Assembly: GCA_029817715.1 (NCBI GenBank)
Contig: JARUPY010000412.1
Location: 118,844-182,843, forward strand
Length of the DNA stretch: 64,000 nucleotides
Direction of reading: 5' to 3'
Source: Melastoma dodecandrum
Taxonomy: Eukaryota; Streptophyta; Magnoliopsida; Myrtales; Melastomataceae
Both the position numbers and the translations under genes were made by a program. Below, one piece after another: positions 34,757 to 45,391 of the stretch (the first letter of the stretch is position 1; the number at the start of each line of letters is the position of its first letter). The notes below the pieces were generated by a model that ran no database searches, was not told the origin of the DNA, and saw only the letters and a list, made by a program, of their open reading frames with translations.

Positions 34757-37452
34757 TCACGGTTCTAAGGTAAAGAGAAGTCCAGCTAGCAAATCGGCGA
34801 AGTAGGCTCGAGTGTTGTTCTTCACATTGAGCATATTCATAGCCTTTTGGAATGAGATTAGGTTGTTTATCTTGTATGTGGGAATACGATTTGCTTCGAC
34901 TTCTGTCGGAGCCTTTGTGGGATCTTCCAATCCTCGAGTCGCTTCTGGTGTTCGACACTCTGCTTCGATGTTCTTAGGAGGTATTACATTTGGGGGAGCA
35001 GGCATTAAGTCTATCGAGGGAGAAACTTCCACCTGCAAAGGTATTTCCAAATATGAGTTAATAGGAACATCGTCACATTTGAAGGATGTGGAGTGATTGG
35101 TTCGATCAGGAATGGATTCCTCGATGGTAGGGTCAAAAGAGAGTGCAACGACCTGCGTATGCGAAAAGTTAAGTAAAATCTAGAGTTGCTTGATGTAAGT
35201 TCAAGGGATATACCTCTACAACTCGCACTAGATTAACATTTGGTGGGACAATTTCTTCGGCATTTTCTGCAGCTCCGTCAGTCGAACCCTCTTCAGAAAT
35301 ATTCTTCGCTGTGTCTTCGGTCATACCTTCGACGCTAGGAGGAATATCTTCTGTTGGAGGTGACGGGGGTGTGAATAAATCTTCATATTCGACATATGTG
35401 TACAATGTGTGTTAGAGTCCAAACTTGTAATCATTAGAACAACAATTCTCATTTTACCATTTCGAACGCTTGATCTTTTTCCGTTGATTATGGGGGGGCT
35501 TTTTCTTCTCTGACAATTGAAGGCTAGCAGTTGAAGGATTGGCCTTCGGAGGCTCGATTTCGAATATGTCGTCCTCATGCTGATGGTGTTCCTCCGGAAT
35601 GGTAGTGGGCTTGTTCTTTCTAGAACGCCGATGGAGACTCACATTTTCTTCCTCTGCAATTTCGTCAGACAACTCGCCTCTGCTTGTCAAGGAGGCCCGA
35701 GTGTTGGGTTTTTTCGATGCAGCTGCTGGCGGTGCCTATTTCCTTGTTAGTCTCCCTTGGTCATCATCGGAATTATGTTATCAATGCTCTTGTGAACATC
35801 GATCTTTGTCGGAATCGATAAAAAATTAATAATCAAGAGTTCACGAATAATACCTGGCATCAGCGATCACTTTTGCTTTCCAATTAGACCGCTAAGGAAA
35901 TCTTCCTTTCCCAGTAGCGGTTGCGCTCCTTTTCTAGGAAACTCAACCTTCGCTACTATCTTTTTGAAGATCCTCTTCCAACAATAATTGAACGCCTTGG
36001 TTACACTACATCCTCCTAAGTTTTCCGAAAACGTGACTTTGGAGATGGATCGATCCAGAGTAGTAAATAGCTGCAGTAGTAAGGCAAGTTAATTCTTGAT
36101 CGATAGCGTAATTGGTTATATATCATTAATCTTACCTTGCTAGCATATGAGACGTCGATGCTGACGCGTTCTTCTAGGTTGGTATTGAAGGAGTCGATGA
36201 AAGGGAAAGGACAGCTCCGAGCAAATCCTAGTTGTCGCGCCACGAACTGAGGACTGTAGACTTCGACGAAAAATCCTTTCGTATCGCTACCGACCAAGTC
36301 TCTCGGTGTTAATACTTGGTCCCAGAATGGGTGGGGCTCTAAGGATTGTCGAAGCCTACTAAAGTCAACGCTTTCAGGGTAAGGTTGCCAGCGGGGTTTG
36401 CTGGAATATAGCAGTCGATTGAGATATCTCATAGCAGAGTCTTTTCCCCAATTTTCATAGCCGAAGAAGCGAATAATCTCTAGACCTTCGAGACCTGATG
36501 AGTTTTTACTGGTCGGCAGTTTAAAGTGGTGCATGCCAGGAAAGTATAGGTGCGCCCATGCGCAAGTAATCCACAAAGGGCCCGATGTTGGTCTAGTAGG
36601 GAACGCTCTTGGATTTTTTGAATCGACTACAACAGCTTCGAAATGATCGGTAAATCAAGCTGGAGGATGAATGGTGCCATCGCTACTGGCCTTGTCGCTT
36701 TCATTATAGATTTCGCCACTAGCGCCATGTATTTCAGTGATTGTTTGTTGCGACTGCAATAGATATACATCGTAAGCCATTCGATCATAAATTGGAACTC
36801 CTCTTCATCCCCCCCCCCCCCCGTTTTTTGGATTCTTCTGCAAATGTGCTTCGATAATCGAACCATGACGTTGTCCTTTTTCGAACTTAAAATCGTCCTC
36901 CTTCTCGACCAACCTAATAGGCTTCCCGACAAAGTAACATCCTGTTAAGAAGGTTACGTCGGGAATGGTCACAGTCATAGGGCCTTCTCGAAGACAGAAG
37001 CAGTTAGAAGAAACATTCCACAGAGATAGAAGTGATGCAACTTAGTGATGATTTCACCTCATCGGCTCTACCGACACTCTAATTAAATGACAGATCCCTA
37101 TCTTCTCCAAATACTTGACTGCATTAATTGAATCCCCAGGGTTAGAGGAACAACTCTTATCCGAGGGTCGACACCAATTACCTGGATCGACGAAGTTGGT
37201 TCTGCAGATCGGTATGACCACAGGATCGGGAAGAAGGTAATCGAAGGGTACATGTTTGTCCTCTTACGTAGGATTGAAGCAACCGCCCCTGAAAAAGGGA
37301 CCCAGAGTAATCTGTCCTTTCGACCTTGCTTCTTCGTCGGCGAAGTCGCTAGTCTTCTTGGTCACAGCATTTGTCGCCATACTTCTGAAGTTTTTGAAAT
37401 AAACGCCAAACCCCTTCAGCGGTGTGTGATTGTAGAATGACCGGGGAGCCAT
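34757..37452 (-). pseudogene. Antisense reading frame of the Tat element, plant-mobile-domain-like
   Basis: Read leftwards from ATG at 37452 (MAPRSFYNHTPLKGFGVYF). Pieces: 37452-37264, 37262-37080 after a stop (HVPFDYLLPDPVVIPICRTN), 36932-36627 (FQFMIEWLTMYIYCSRN, ATRPVAMAPFILQLDL), 36576-36016 (LEIIRFFGYENWGKDSAMRY, LEPHPFWDQVLTPRDLVG), 35690-35454, and an acidic Ser/Glu/Pro-rich tail to 34757. The pattern of a W-L block followed by MAPFIL-like resembles the plant mobile domain also found in transposons. Its function in the element is unknown. Broken by several stops; a 14-C run (36809-36822) falls in a Gly codon stretch. Confidence 0.6.
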
Positions 37453-37603
37453 GATTACAGAGATTTTGCTGAAAAGAAAGAAAATTAGGACCAGGCAGCG
37501 CAATGAGGATAAGAGTTTTGAACGAAGGCAAACAATGAGATGGCAAGGGTTATATAGAAGAATCTGGAAGATAAACAGACGCGTCGAAGGAAGGGGGGCC
37601 AAA

Positions 37604-38187
37604 TGTTTACACGGTAAACGTCATTTTGGGCTTCCTGCGATGGGCATCAAAGGGAAACAAGATCAGCGCAACTTGTAAGATGTTCGATCGTCGTGTCGAA
37701 GGTAGCTATCAAGACAATGATCGATGTTGGTGTTACGAGCAGGTCGAGGGAAATGCCGTTCAATGGTGAAGATGCTCGAAGATAATATTTCATCGAACTT
37801 TTCCAGTATCGACTGAAGACATCAAGACCCGAAGTCGCTCCCATAAGTGTCGATAGTAGGTTCTTCTTAACAGTTGTTTAGTTAGTTTTAGGATAAATTG
37901 CCCGTGTTAAATGTGTCTCGATCGGCAGTTATTAGTTAGTGTCTATAAATAAGTCAGCCCTGGTCAATTGTAAGGACACGACAATCATTCTATGACCCCG
38001 AAGTGTTGCTTGGTTGTCAACTTATCTTTTCGCAATCGTTTTAAGTATTGTTGCAAGATGGCTGTAAGTTTTTCTCTTTATGCTTAGTGAATTCTGATTG
38101 TTCTTCGTTACTTTCTTTATTGGCGACCATATTTACTTTTAACACTTTGAGTCCCCGATATATCGCGACGTGTTTCGCCCGCAAATA
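37604..38187 (+). repeat. 3' LTR of the Tat element
   Basis: 584 bp, TGTTTACACGGTAAACG to CGCCCGCAAATA, preceded by a polypurine tract (gaaggaaggggggccaaa, 37586-37603) and followed by the AATGT target duplication. Confidence 0.92.
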
Positions 38188-38192
38188 AATGT

Positions 38193-38520
38193 TGTAATTC
38201 AATAGTTCATTCTTTAGTGAGACTGCTACAAAGACATATCGCGGGGTATTGCCGTGACTGGGGAGCTGTAGATTGCGGCAAGGGAGACACAGGCACGTTA
38301 TCGGCCTCGACCTAAGCGGTATCTGTCTGATGGGAAGTATATACTCCAAAGCAAGCATCTTCGACCTCATCCATCTCCGAGACCTTAACCTTGCATACAA
38401 TTGGTTTAATCAGCCTCTGGTTCCATCCGCCATAGGACTTCTCCCCAGATTTTCGAGGGTAAATCTCTCTTACAAGCAAAGACGGTCGACAACTTACCCA
38501 TGCCCCTTCCATCGCCCTCC
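38193..38520 (+). pseudogene. Receptor-like protein (Cf-type LRR), 3' part after the Tat element
   Basis: Continues the gene cut at 25676. Removing the element and one target-site copy joins codons as A-M-L, then TAA in place of the family's Gln codon, then FNSSFFS, the position of the family ALLQFK motif. CRDWGAVDCGKGDTG (about 38248-38292) matches the LRR N-terminal cap. After a one-base shift come HVIGLDLSG, GSIYSKASIFDLIHLRDLNL and LVPSAIGLLPRFSRVNLSY, the first LRRs. Recognisable homology fades at about 38480-38520; the rest of the receptor is absent. Part of the region before the cap (about 40 codons) also seems deleted. Confidence 0.78.
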
Positions 38521-40740
38521 CGAAGTGGACTCACTTTGCTCATCGGCGATTGACTGAGCGACGGAGGATTGAACGACAACTTTAAGCGACAGGACCTAGG
38601 CGACGATCATTCAAGCGACATTCATTCTAAGCGACGACTTAAAGGTTCGAAGCTGAAGGCTCACGAAGCCGAAAAGCCTTGGAGAAGCTGAATCAATTTC
38701 CCTTCCTCTATTCATACATCTACTCAATCATGCGCCTACATTTATGTTTGTTGCATTTACAATAAGCCATTTACGGTGCATCATGAATCTGGCCGTGCAT
38801 GCATCTAGTCTAGGTTCATCATCTTGCATCTAAGTTCTTGTTTAGGTGATCCCTATATAATGGGCGACCTTGTAAGCTTTAAAACAAAGTTGATCAGATT
38901 ATAAACCATTTTGTAAGACTTTGTCTTTCTACCCGAAGTGAGTGGATTCTCCTTCAACCTCGTTCTTCATTTGGTGGATTCCAAGTGCGGATTGAGTTGA
39001 GCATATTAACCGGTGATGGTGTATCTGTATCCTCCGCGTTGTGCCTCGTCCTTGTCTTGTTTATAGTGGTGTATCTGTATCCACGGCCAAACGAGTTTAC
39101 CCGAGTTTTTCTTTCACAGTGGTGTTTCTATATCTGTGGAGATTGAATCTCATCATATCCCTTATTCCTTTCTCATTATTCGAGCCGCACCCTCCTTCAC
39201 AGCCTTCCGTCCATCCCCACGTCACTCCATTCCGCACCTTAGTGATGTTCCCCTTCGATTTTTAGTATTGGAATCATCTATTCCTTGCCGTCCCCATATC
39301 AAGAAGGCCCTTCTTTCGGGGATCCTTTAGCCTGGATTTCGATGCCCTGCTGACTTGCAGGTGCATCTTCTAACCCAAGTGAGTTGTTAGTTAGTTTCAT
39401 TGGACGGTGTGTCTAGAACTCTATGTTTCTCCTCGTCATCTTTCTCCCACTGTGATCGCTAAAAATGTGTTTACCCGAGATCAACGCGTTAAGAATACTT
39501 AGCTTGAACACGTGATTTGAATTTTGGGTTGAAATTGTGGTCATCGTACAAAAGAAATTGAATAAAAGAAGAACAAGAAGGAATCAAACACTTACGGATG
39601 CCATTGAAATAAGCTAAAAACAAGACATGTTCTGATGTTGAATGTTGTGTTTAATCTAGTAGAAAGAAATCATATTTATAATCGTAATTTAATTCCTAAA
39701 TTCTCGAACGTCGTGGACATGTCTTCAGCTGCTTGTGCACTTCAAGAATCTTCAGAGAATCTGTAAGTAGTTGGCTAATTGATGCATCCTAATAAACCAC
39801 GTTTTCTCTTCAATGCCACGTCACCATAGAGAAATCTTGGGATATCTTCTCGAATTGGGCGACTCAACTAATATCATCGCTCATAAGGTGCCGCCGCTTG
39901 GTTGATGTTGTCGTTCAATTAATGTTGTTGCTTCGCGTTGCCTGAGTATCAATAATGATTTCCATACACCTTAGCCCAAGCTAGTCCTATGGCCCGAAAT
40001 TTTTAGGACTAAACATATATATGGCAAGGCCTCAAGAATGACCCGACACATGCATGACCATAAATAGGATTAAAGGATCAGCTGCTTTGGCTACCATAGT
40101 GATAGTATATTCACAATTGCTTTTACATGGGAACAACAATTGTGCAGACGATCGCAACATGTTGTTTGGGGCAAGCTTGTATAGTCCAAAGGTATGCCTG
40201 CGATTCTCTTTTTTCTTATGGCTATCTTTTAGGGACATGCTCTACACTGCGACCTTTGGGGCTAAGCTAAAGATGTGGGACAATTAATCATTGCCCTTAC
40301 TTAATGGAGTTTGAGCTTCACATCAGTACGGGTACTTTCCTCATCTTTTCCATTATCATGAAAGGTGCATCCGTCCACATTTGGTGGGTAGTGGAGATTA
40401 CACCCGGCGCTTATATTCGCAAAACTTCTAGGAGTGGCGATATACTACACATGAATGGAGGGCAAAGATCATGCTAGTTGTGACCTCAAATGCTTAGTGA
40501 ATTCTTTGAACATTTTGGTGCGTAACTCTCTCGTCTTGGGAATTTTTACCTGAGGGATTGTATAGATGGCCTATTTTTTACATATGACTTACTAGATAGA
40601 GCATGGTGGAGTTCATAGTTTGTCCACTCACACGATATTAGTACGACTCCATATATTAGCCTTATGTACACGATTCGGGTATGCCCATGAACCCGTGTAC
40701 ATTTGATGTCTATCTATATTAGTAGTTATAAAAAGCCTAT
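38521..40740. other. Unrecognised stretch, possibly decayed LTR sequence
   Basis: 38550-38650 has a run of gcgac-containing phrases. 38850-38960 has a TATA-like ctatataatggg followed by ttgtaag...tttgtctttc, reminiscent of an LTR or promoter. gtggtgtatctgtatcc recurs (39018, 39065). No frame has a known domain. I cannot pair this with a second copy. Confidence 0.35.
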
Positions 40741-41880
40741 TGCTCGATGGTATGAATCCCGCAAGTACACGGGTCGCACAAGTAATAGAGAAATGAATAA
40801 AAGTCGTTCCACGGAGAATTATTTCAAAAAAATCTTAACGATCAATGATAAACAACCACGATGTAGTCAAATTAAGTAAACTAAGGATTTAGAAAAATAA
40901 ACTATTAAGAAACTAAATAGCATAAAACACGATAATTAATCACACGAGAAAGACCTACTTCCTCCAATACTTCACTAGATCACTCAACCCCCTCTTTATC
41001 ATTAAATTTTCCAAAATTTATTTACCAACCTAAGATTCTCAGCTTTTCTTATGCATATTCCGAGCTACACAACAACTAATTCGGCCAAACCATCTATACT
41101 CCTATGGGAATTAATAGTTGAATCAAGTTCATTAAGTTCTAATCTTAATCTGGCTACCTAAGACAAGTAATATGTTGCTATAATACACGTTAAATTAACT
41201 CGATTCCTCGATGTTAACCTAAGGTGTTTTATTGTCCATCTAAACCTAAAATTTCCATCCCAAGTTTAGATAGGTTAAGACATCAATACGGATTATTGAT
41301 CAGTAAACCGCATACATTAAGAACAAGATAAAATAAATAAACTAAGTCATAAACGCATTCAATCAAAGAGAGTCAAAAGTAATTCGACTACATATCAGGT
41401 TCCGTCGAAACCCTAGAACAAAAACTTAGTTCATCACGAAATTGGCGAAAAATCAGAAAATAAAAGAAGAAATCATCCTAAGAAAACTAAACTCCCTTCT
41501 CGACGACTTTCTTTCTCCCTTCCCCTTCTCTGGCTCACGTTTAAGCCCCTATTATAGCTAGGGTAAATCTTGTAAGATTAGGAAATATTTTAGAAATATT
41601 CCTGAAAATATTTCCGGCTCATACCAGATTCTCGTGTACCCAAACAGAACATTCTGTTATGGCTGCTCTGCTCGTGTGGTCATGCCAAATTTTTGTATGG
41701 CCACACGAAATGTTCCTGTCGAACTGCTTCCCTTAGCAACTTCTCATTTCGGACTTCTTTGCCTTCCTCTATCAAGATATCTTCTTAAGCATGATTTATG
41801 CGCCGTATTGACCAATTCACCAGCATTGAAAGCCACAACTACAAAAACCCATGCAACACAACTAAACTAGAAATAACAGA
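40741..41880 (-). repeat. Probable antisense solo LTR of an Athila-type gypsy element
   Basis: The start (cgcaagtacacgggtcgc, acaagtaatagagaa, gtcgttccacgg) is the reverse complement of the 3' end of the Athila LTRs at 54250-54338 and 62150-62213 (acgcgacccgtgcacttgcg). The rest diverges, so it is a related family rather than the same one. No internal element sequence adjoins. Right border uncertain. Confidence 0.5.
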
Positions 41881-43436
41881 CAAACTAACTATATATACAA
41901 ATATATATCGGATATCTAACACTAATTAGGCTCGTATATGAGACATATAACTCTAATTTCTTAGAGTTAACACCGACCATTTGATTAACTGAAAGGAAAA
42001 AAAGTTTGTGCATATATATATATGTGTGTTCTTTTTGTAAAGTTAGAATGCCAGCATCTTAAAGTAAAAGTTGTGGTTCGAATTCAAATAGGAAAGAATG
42101 TTTTCGGACAGTGGCTCCCTCCGGTTTTTTTGTTTTGTTTTATTTCTATGTCCCAAGTTTTGAATATCCGATAGTTTGTTTTTATTGCTTTCGCAGACTT
42201 AAGTAGTAAGAGGGTAAGACACAGAGGTTTTAAATGGTGTGCCTTGGATTCATTTCGTGTAAATTCCACCTCAATGCGAAGCAGTCGTTGATATGGGCAG
42301 TCGTCATCATCGTGGGCATTGCCGTGGCGGTGAGACTTTTCTGCTACAGCCTTCGTAAGTGGTTGAGTGGTCGGCGGCAGCAGGGAGGAGAGAGCTCTCA
42401 GGGTGCCCCTGAAGCACGTCCGGCTGGTTAACTGGACATTGCTAGATGTGGTGGTGGATAGATGTTTGTCCTGTCACGGATCGCTTTCCTGATCCTCTTT
42501 GATCTGTATGGAACTGTTCTTTCATACACTGCTACGATTCACGGTTTGTAGTGTATTTATAGAGCCGTGGCAGTGCGCCTTAGAGGGCAGATCCAATCTC
42601 ACCAAACTTGTGCGGCTTACAACTCCAGCGAAATTCAAACACTTCTCGTCATCTTCCGAATCCGAAACATTGTCGGTTATTATTTTCGCCTTGGAAGGAT
42701 ATTTTTATAGAATTTCGACGCGGGGGGGATTCACGCTATGAAAAAAGCTAAACGCAATTTCCCTTTTGTCTTCTTCCGAATCCGGCAATTTCCTGCGGTT
42801 TTCCCACTTCCTCCGATACTCTCGGCAACAATCTCCGGCCGTGGCGGCGTCGATGATCGGGTTCGTGCACCCGAGAGGCTGCGGTCACCTTGTTGCTAAG
42901 CACAGCCAGGTGTGCTCTTGTTCGATTCGGTTTGGCTTGGACATGGAATTGAATGCAGTGCTACGGAGTTCCCCCCGTATGCAAATGTTGTCATCTTATT
43001 TTTCTGGGGAAGCAGGATTTTAGGGTTAAGTTCTACGTTATCTATGTAGGATGGTGCACTCGGTGTTAGAACCTTAGAAATGAGCTTAGCTTTTGGTCGA
43101 ACAAGTCGTGCGCTGACAAATTTTGGATAAAGTTCACCCCAGAGTTAACTGAAAGGAAATTCGGATCCCTTGTCGTGCGTGAGTTGATCTGTAATTCCCA
43201 TTCTAAGTTCTGTTTTACTTTGAGGGAGCTTGGATAAGACGTGTAAAGTGAGATTTTTCAGCAGGCATGGGGTTTTCGGGACCCTTTGTTGTTAGTCTCC
43301 TGGGTTTGGATATTATTTGGTTTTATGATTTTGGAATCTCATGCTTCTGGTCAAGTACAATGTTTTTTTGGTGAAGAATGCCAGAAATGTCGATAGAGGT
43401 GCTTATCTGTGTAGGTTCTTGTATTTGCTCCTGCAG
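41881..43436. other. Intergenic DNA upstream of the PEX2 remnant
   Basis: Contains (TA)n near 42015, the small frame listed next, and 42766-43023, which lacks a known domain. The missing N-terminal exon of PEX2 would be expected in 42800-43400 but I could not find it. Confidence 0.4.
42234..42431 (+). CDS. Small hypothetical protein with one membrane segment
   Basis: 65 codons with a strongly hydrophobic segment (WAVVIIVGIAVAV) followed by a basic, then Gln/Gly/Ser-rich tail. The preceding ctttcgcag could be a splice acceptor, so this may be the last exon of a small gene. No family recognised and no neighbour supports it. It could be chance. Confidence 0.25.
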   Translation: MVCLGFISCKFHLNAKQSLIWAVVIIVGIAVAVRLFCYSLRKWLSGRRQQGGESSQGAPEARPAG

Positions 43437-45064
43437 ATATCATTTCCTGTTTCTGTATCGAGAGCTAATCAGTTCGATGCCGCAAGGTTTGACGTTGAGA
43501 TGTCGGCCATGCTTGAAGAACAGTTGGTGAAGGTCTTCTCCTTAATGAAGGTGTTTACCTCATTTGACATTTTTTTTTTGTGTCCTTGCCCATTTTGTGT
43601 TGCTCATTGGTTGTTGGCTATTCTCCTGTTGATGGCACATGGGACTTCTGTTAAATTGTTTTCATTTTTTTGTCATTATCCAGGAATGCTGTTTCAATAT
43701 GTGCGAGAACTTTATGCTTTCCTTGAGTTCCGGATTTGGCGGTTCTCAATTTGTGTGGACTAGCCCACACCGGGCATTGCTTTGATGAATCTTAGATATA
43801 GAGTGCGAGATTTCCAGTAGAAGAGAAATACGTGAGTTTCATGCGATTATCCTCCTCTAAATTGATGAACATATGTAGGCTACCGGTAGATTCTTTCTGA
43901 ACATTGTCTAAATTAGAACCAAAACCGACTTGGAAGGAACTGCCCTTTTCTTTGCTTAGAAAATTTGGTATTGTATTGCGAGCGCTGGCAGTCAGTACAT
44001 ATGGGCAAGAATTCAATTGTTTTCTGCATTTCACAGGGGGTAATACCAACCAGGTGAGAAATTTTCCCTTAGCGTCTCACTAGATTTCTTTCATAAAATT
44101 TAGCCCTTAATGTCTCACTTGATCTAGTACTATATCATCATCCGCCCAGGAAGAAAATAAGCATGACGTGACCCCATCTGGCTTGTCCCAGCATTATAAA
44201 CCTTGTTTTCCAGAGCTAGGGCATATTGGAGACATTGATTAGCTTAGGGCCCTCATTAATTTATAAAATCAATGAGAAAACAGTGGCATCAATATGCATG
44301 GGGTTTCTTTTTCTTGTTTAAGCTTAACAGAGGTTGTTATCGGAGTACCTTCCTTCCATTCTAGGATCATGAGCAGTCATGAACCGTCAATTGGTCTGGA
44401 ATGAGTTCTTGGTAGTTCTTCCACCATATCCCACAAATCTTGTCCATTAACTAGCGACCATGTCTTTTGTGCATTTCCGGTGGCTTTATTCATTGATCAA
44501 AATTCATTACAGAAGAATGTTGCTCTAGCACAAGGCAGATTTTCTGGGTCTGTTTTTTTCTGTTATTTATGATCTGATATTGGCCCTTTTATTATTTTTG
44601 AGATTGTTCATCTTGAACAATAAAGTACCATGGAAAATATCGAATGATTTACTTGACTTAGGAGACCATACTTTAATATGCAGGAAATGTTGCTGCTGCT
44701 ACTTCCACTCCTCAACTCGTCCTCTCTTAAAAATCTTCTCCACCTGTTCTCAAAGGACAAAAAACAAGGATTCAGGGGGAGATGAATCTGTGTGCCCCAT
44801 CTGTCAAAGTAGCCCAAACATTCCATTTCTCATCCTTCCTTGCCAAACACAGGTAAGGAGAAACTTCAGCAGTCTCCAGTTCCTGCATATCCTACCATTT
44901 GTTTGATTACCTTTACATAAACTCTTTCTTGACTGTTATTTGTTCTTTCTTTATTGTTGAAGACATTGCCACTACTGTTTAAGAATTCGACGTGCCACTG
45001 CTCCTTATTTCGATGTCCAGGATGCAATGAACTGATCATTACTATGCAGCGACACAGCGAATGA
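43437..45064 (+). pseudogene. PEX2: Peroxin PEX2 (RING E3 of the peroxisomal import machinery), broken
   Basis: PEX2 is a peroxisomal membrane RING protein of the PEX2-PEX10-PEX12 complex. Readable pieces: NQFDAARFDVEMSAMLEEQL and VKVFSLMK (43437-43550); MLFQY.REL.AFLEF.IWRFSI.VD, a stop replacing Lys, PTPG.ALMNLRYR (43684-43800); MNRQLVWNEF (44378-44407); EMLLLLLPLLNSSSLKNLLH (44684 on), then, after an extra A in an A-run near 44760, DESVCPICQSSPNIPFLILP (to 44852); HCHYCLRIRRATAPYF, a one-base loss, RCPGCNELIITMQRHSE (44963-45064). About 190 central residues and the N-terminus are missing. Introns remain (donor gtaagg at 44853, acceptor ag at 44962), so it is not a processed copy. Stops, frameshifts and deletions mark a pseudogene. 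Confidence 0.85.
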
Positions 45065-45391
45065 GTAGCAATGTCGGCTCCAAGTGATATCTAGTAATTG
45101 GAGCGAGCAATGTTGTCATGATTTTGCGCGCTGAAGAAGGTTCTACAATAGGGAAATACATCATATTTTTGTTGCAAAACCGTTCTTTCACCCTGTAGAA
45201 AAGGGTGAGACGGATAGGCTTGTGTTAATAATAGCTATGTAAATAGTTCCTATAATCAATTGCACCTTTTGATGACAGTGTGTCAATGTCGTCGAGTTGC
45301 CCGAGAACTGCTCGAGTTATTTAAAAAGAATGAGATCCACATTGCCAGTGAAGGGCATTGACAGGAAAGGAGTTTATTTACGGTGCTTGTA
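45065..45391. other. Convergent 3' flanks of the PEX2 remnant and the PPR gene
   Basis: No gene. The 3' UTRs of the two convergent loci would meet here. Confidence 0.5.

Larger units (their letters stand above)
25677..38187 (+). mobile_element. Tat-lineage Ty3/gypsy retrotransposon, near complete but decayed
   Basis: 12,511 bp bounded by two 584-bp LTRs, with target duplication CATGT (25672-25676) / AATGT (38188-38192), one mismatch. Order: gag, protease, reverse transcriptase, RNase H, a second archaeal-type RNase H, integrase, then a long 3' region with an antisense reading frame, polypurine tract and 3' LTR. The dual RNase H and the antisense 3' frame are marks of the Tat lineage of plant gypsy elements. 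Every domain carries stops or frameshifts, so it is not autonomous. LTRs differ by very roughly 8% in the first 100 bp, mostly transitions. Confidence 0.92.

Noticed and set aside
38521..40740. Endogenous pararetrovirus sequence, because of TATA-like and repeated leader phrases
   Set aside because: No movement protein, coat protein or RT motif could be read; the resemblance is only in promoter-like phrases.
43437..45064. Intact PEX2 gene with unusual introns
   Set aside because: A stop inside a conserved block, frameshifts in three exons and a missing middle cannot all be repaired by splicing.
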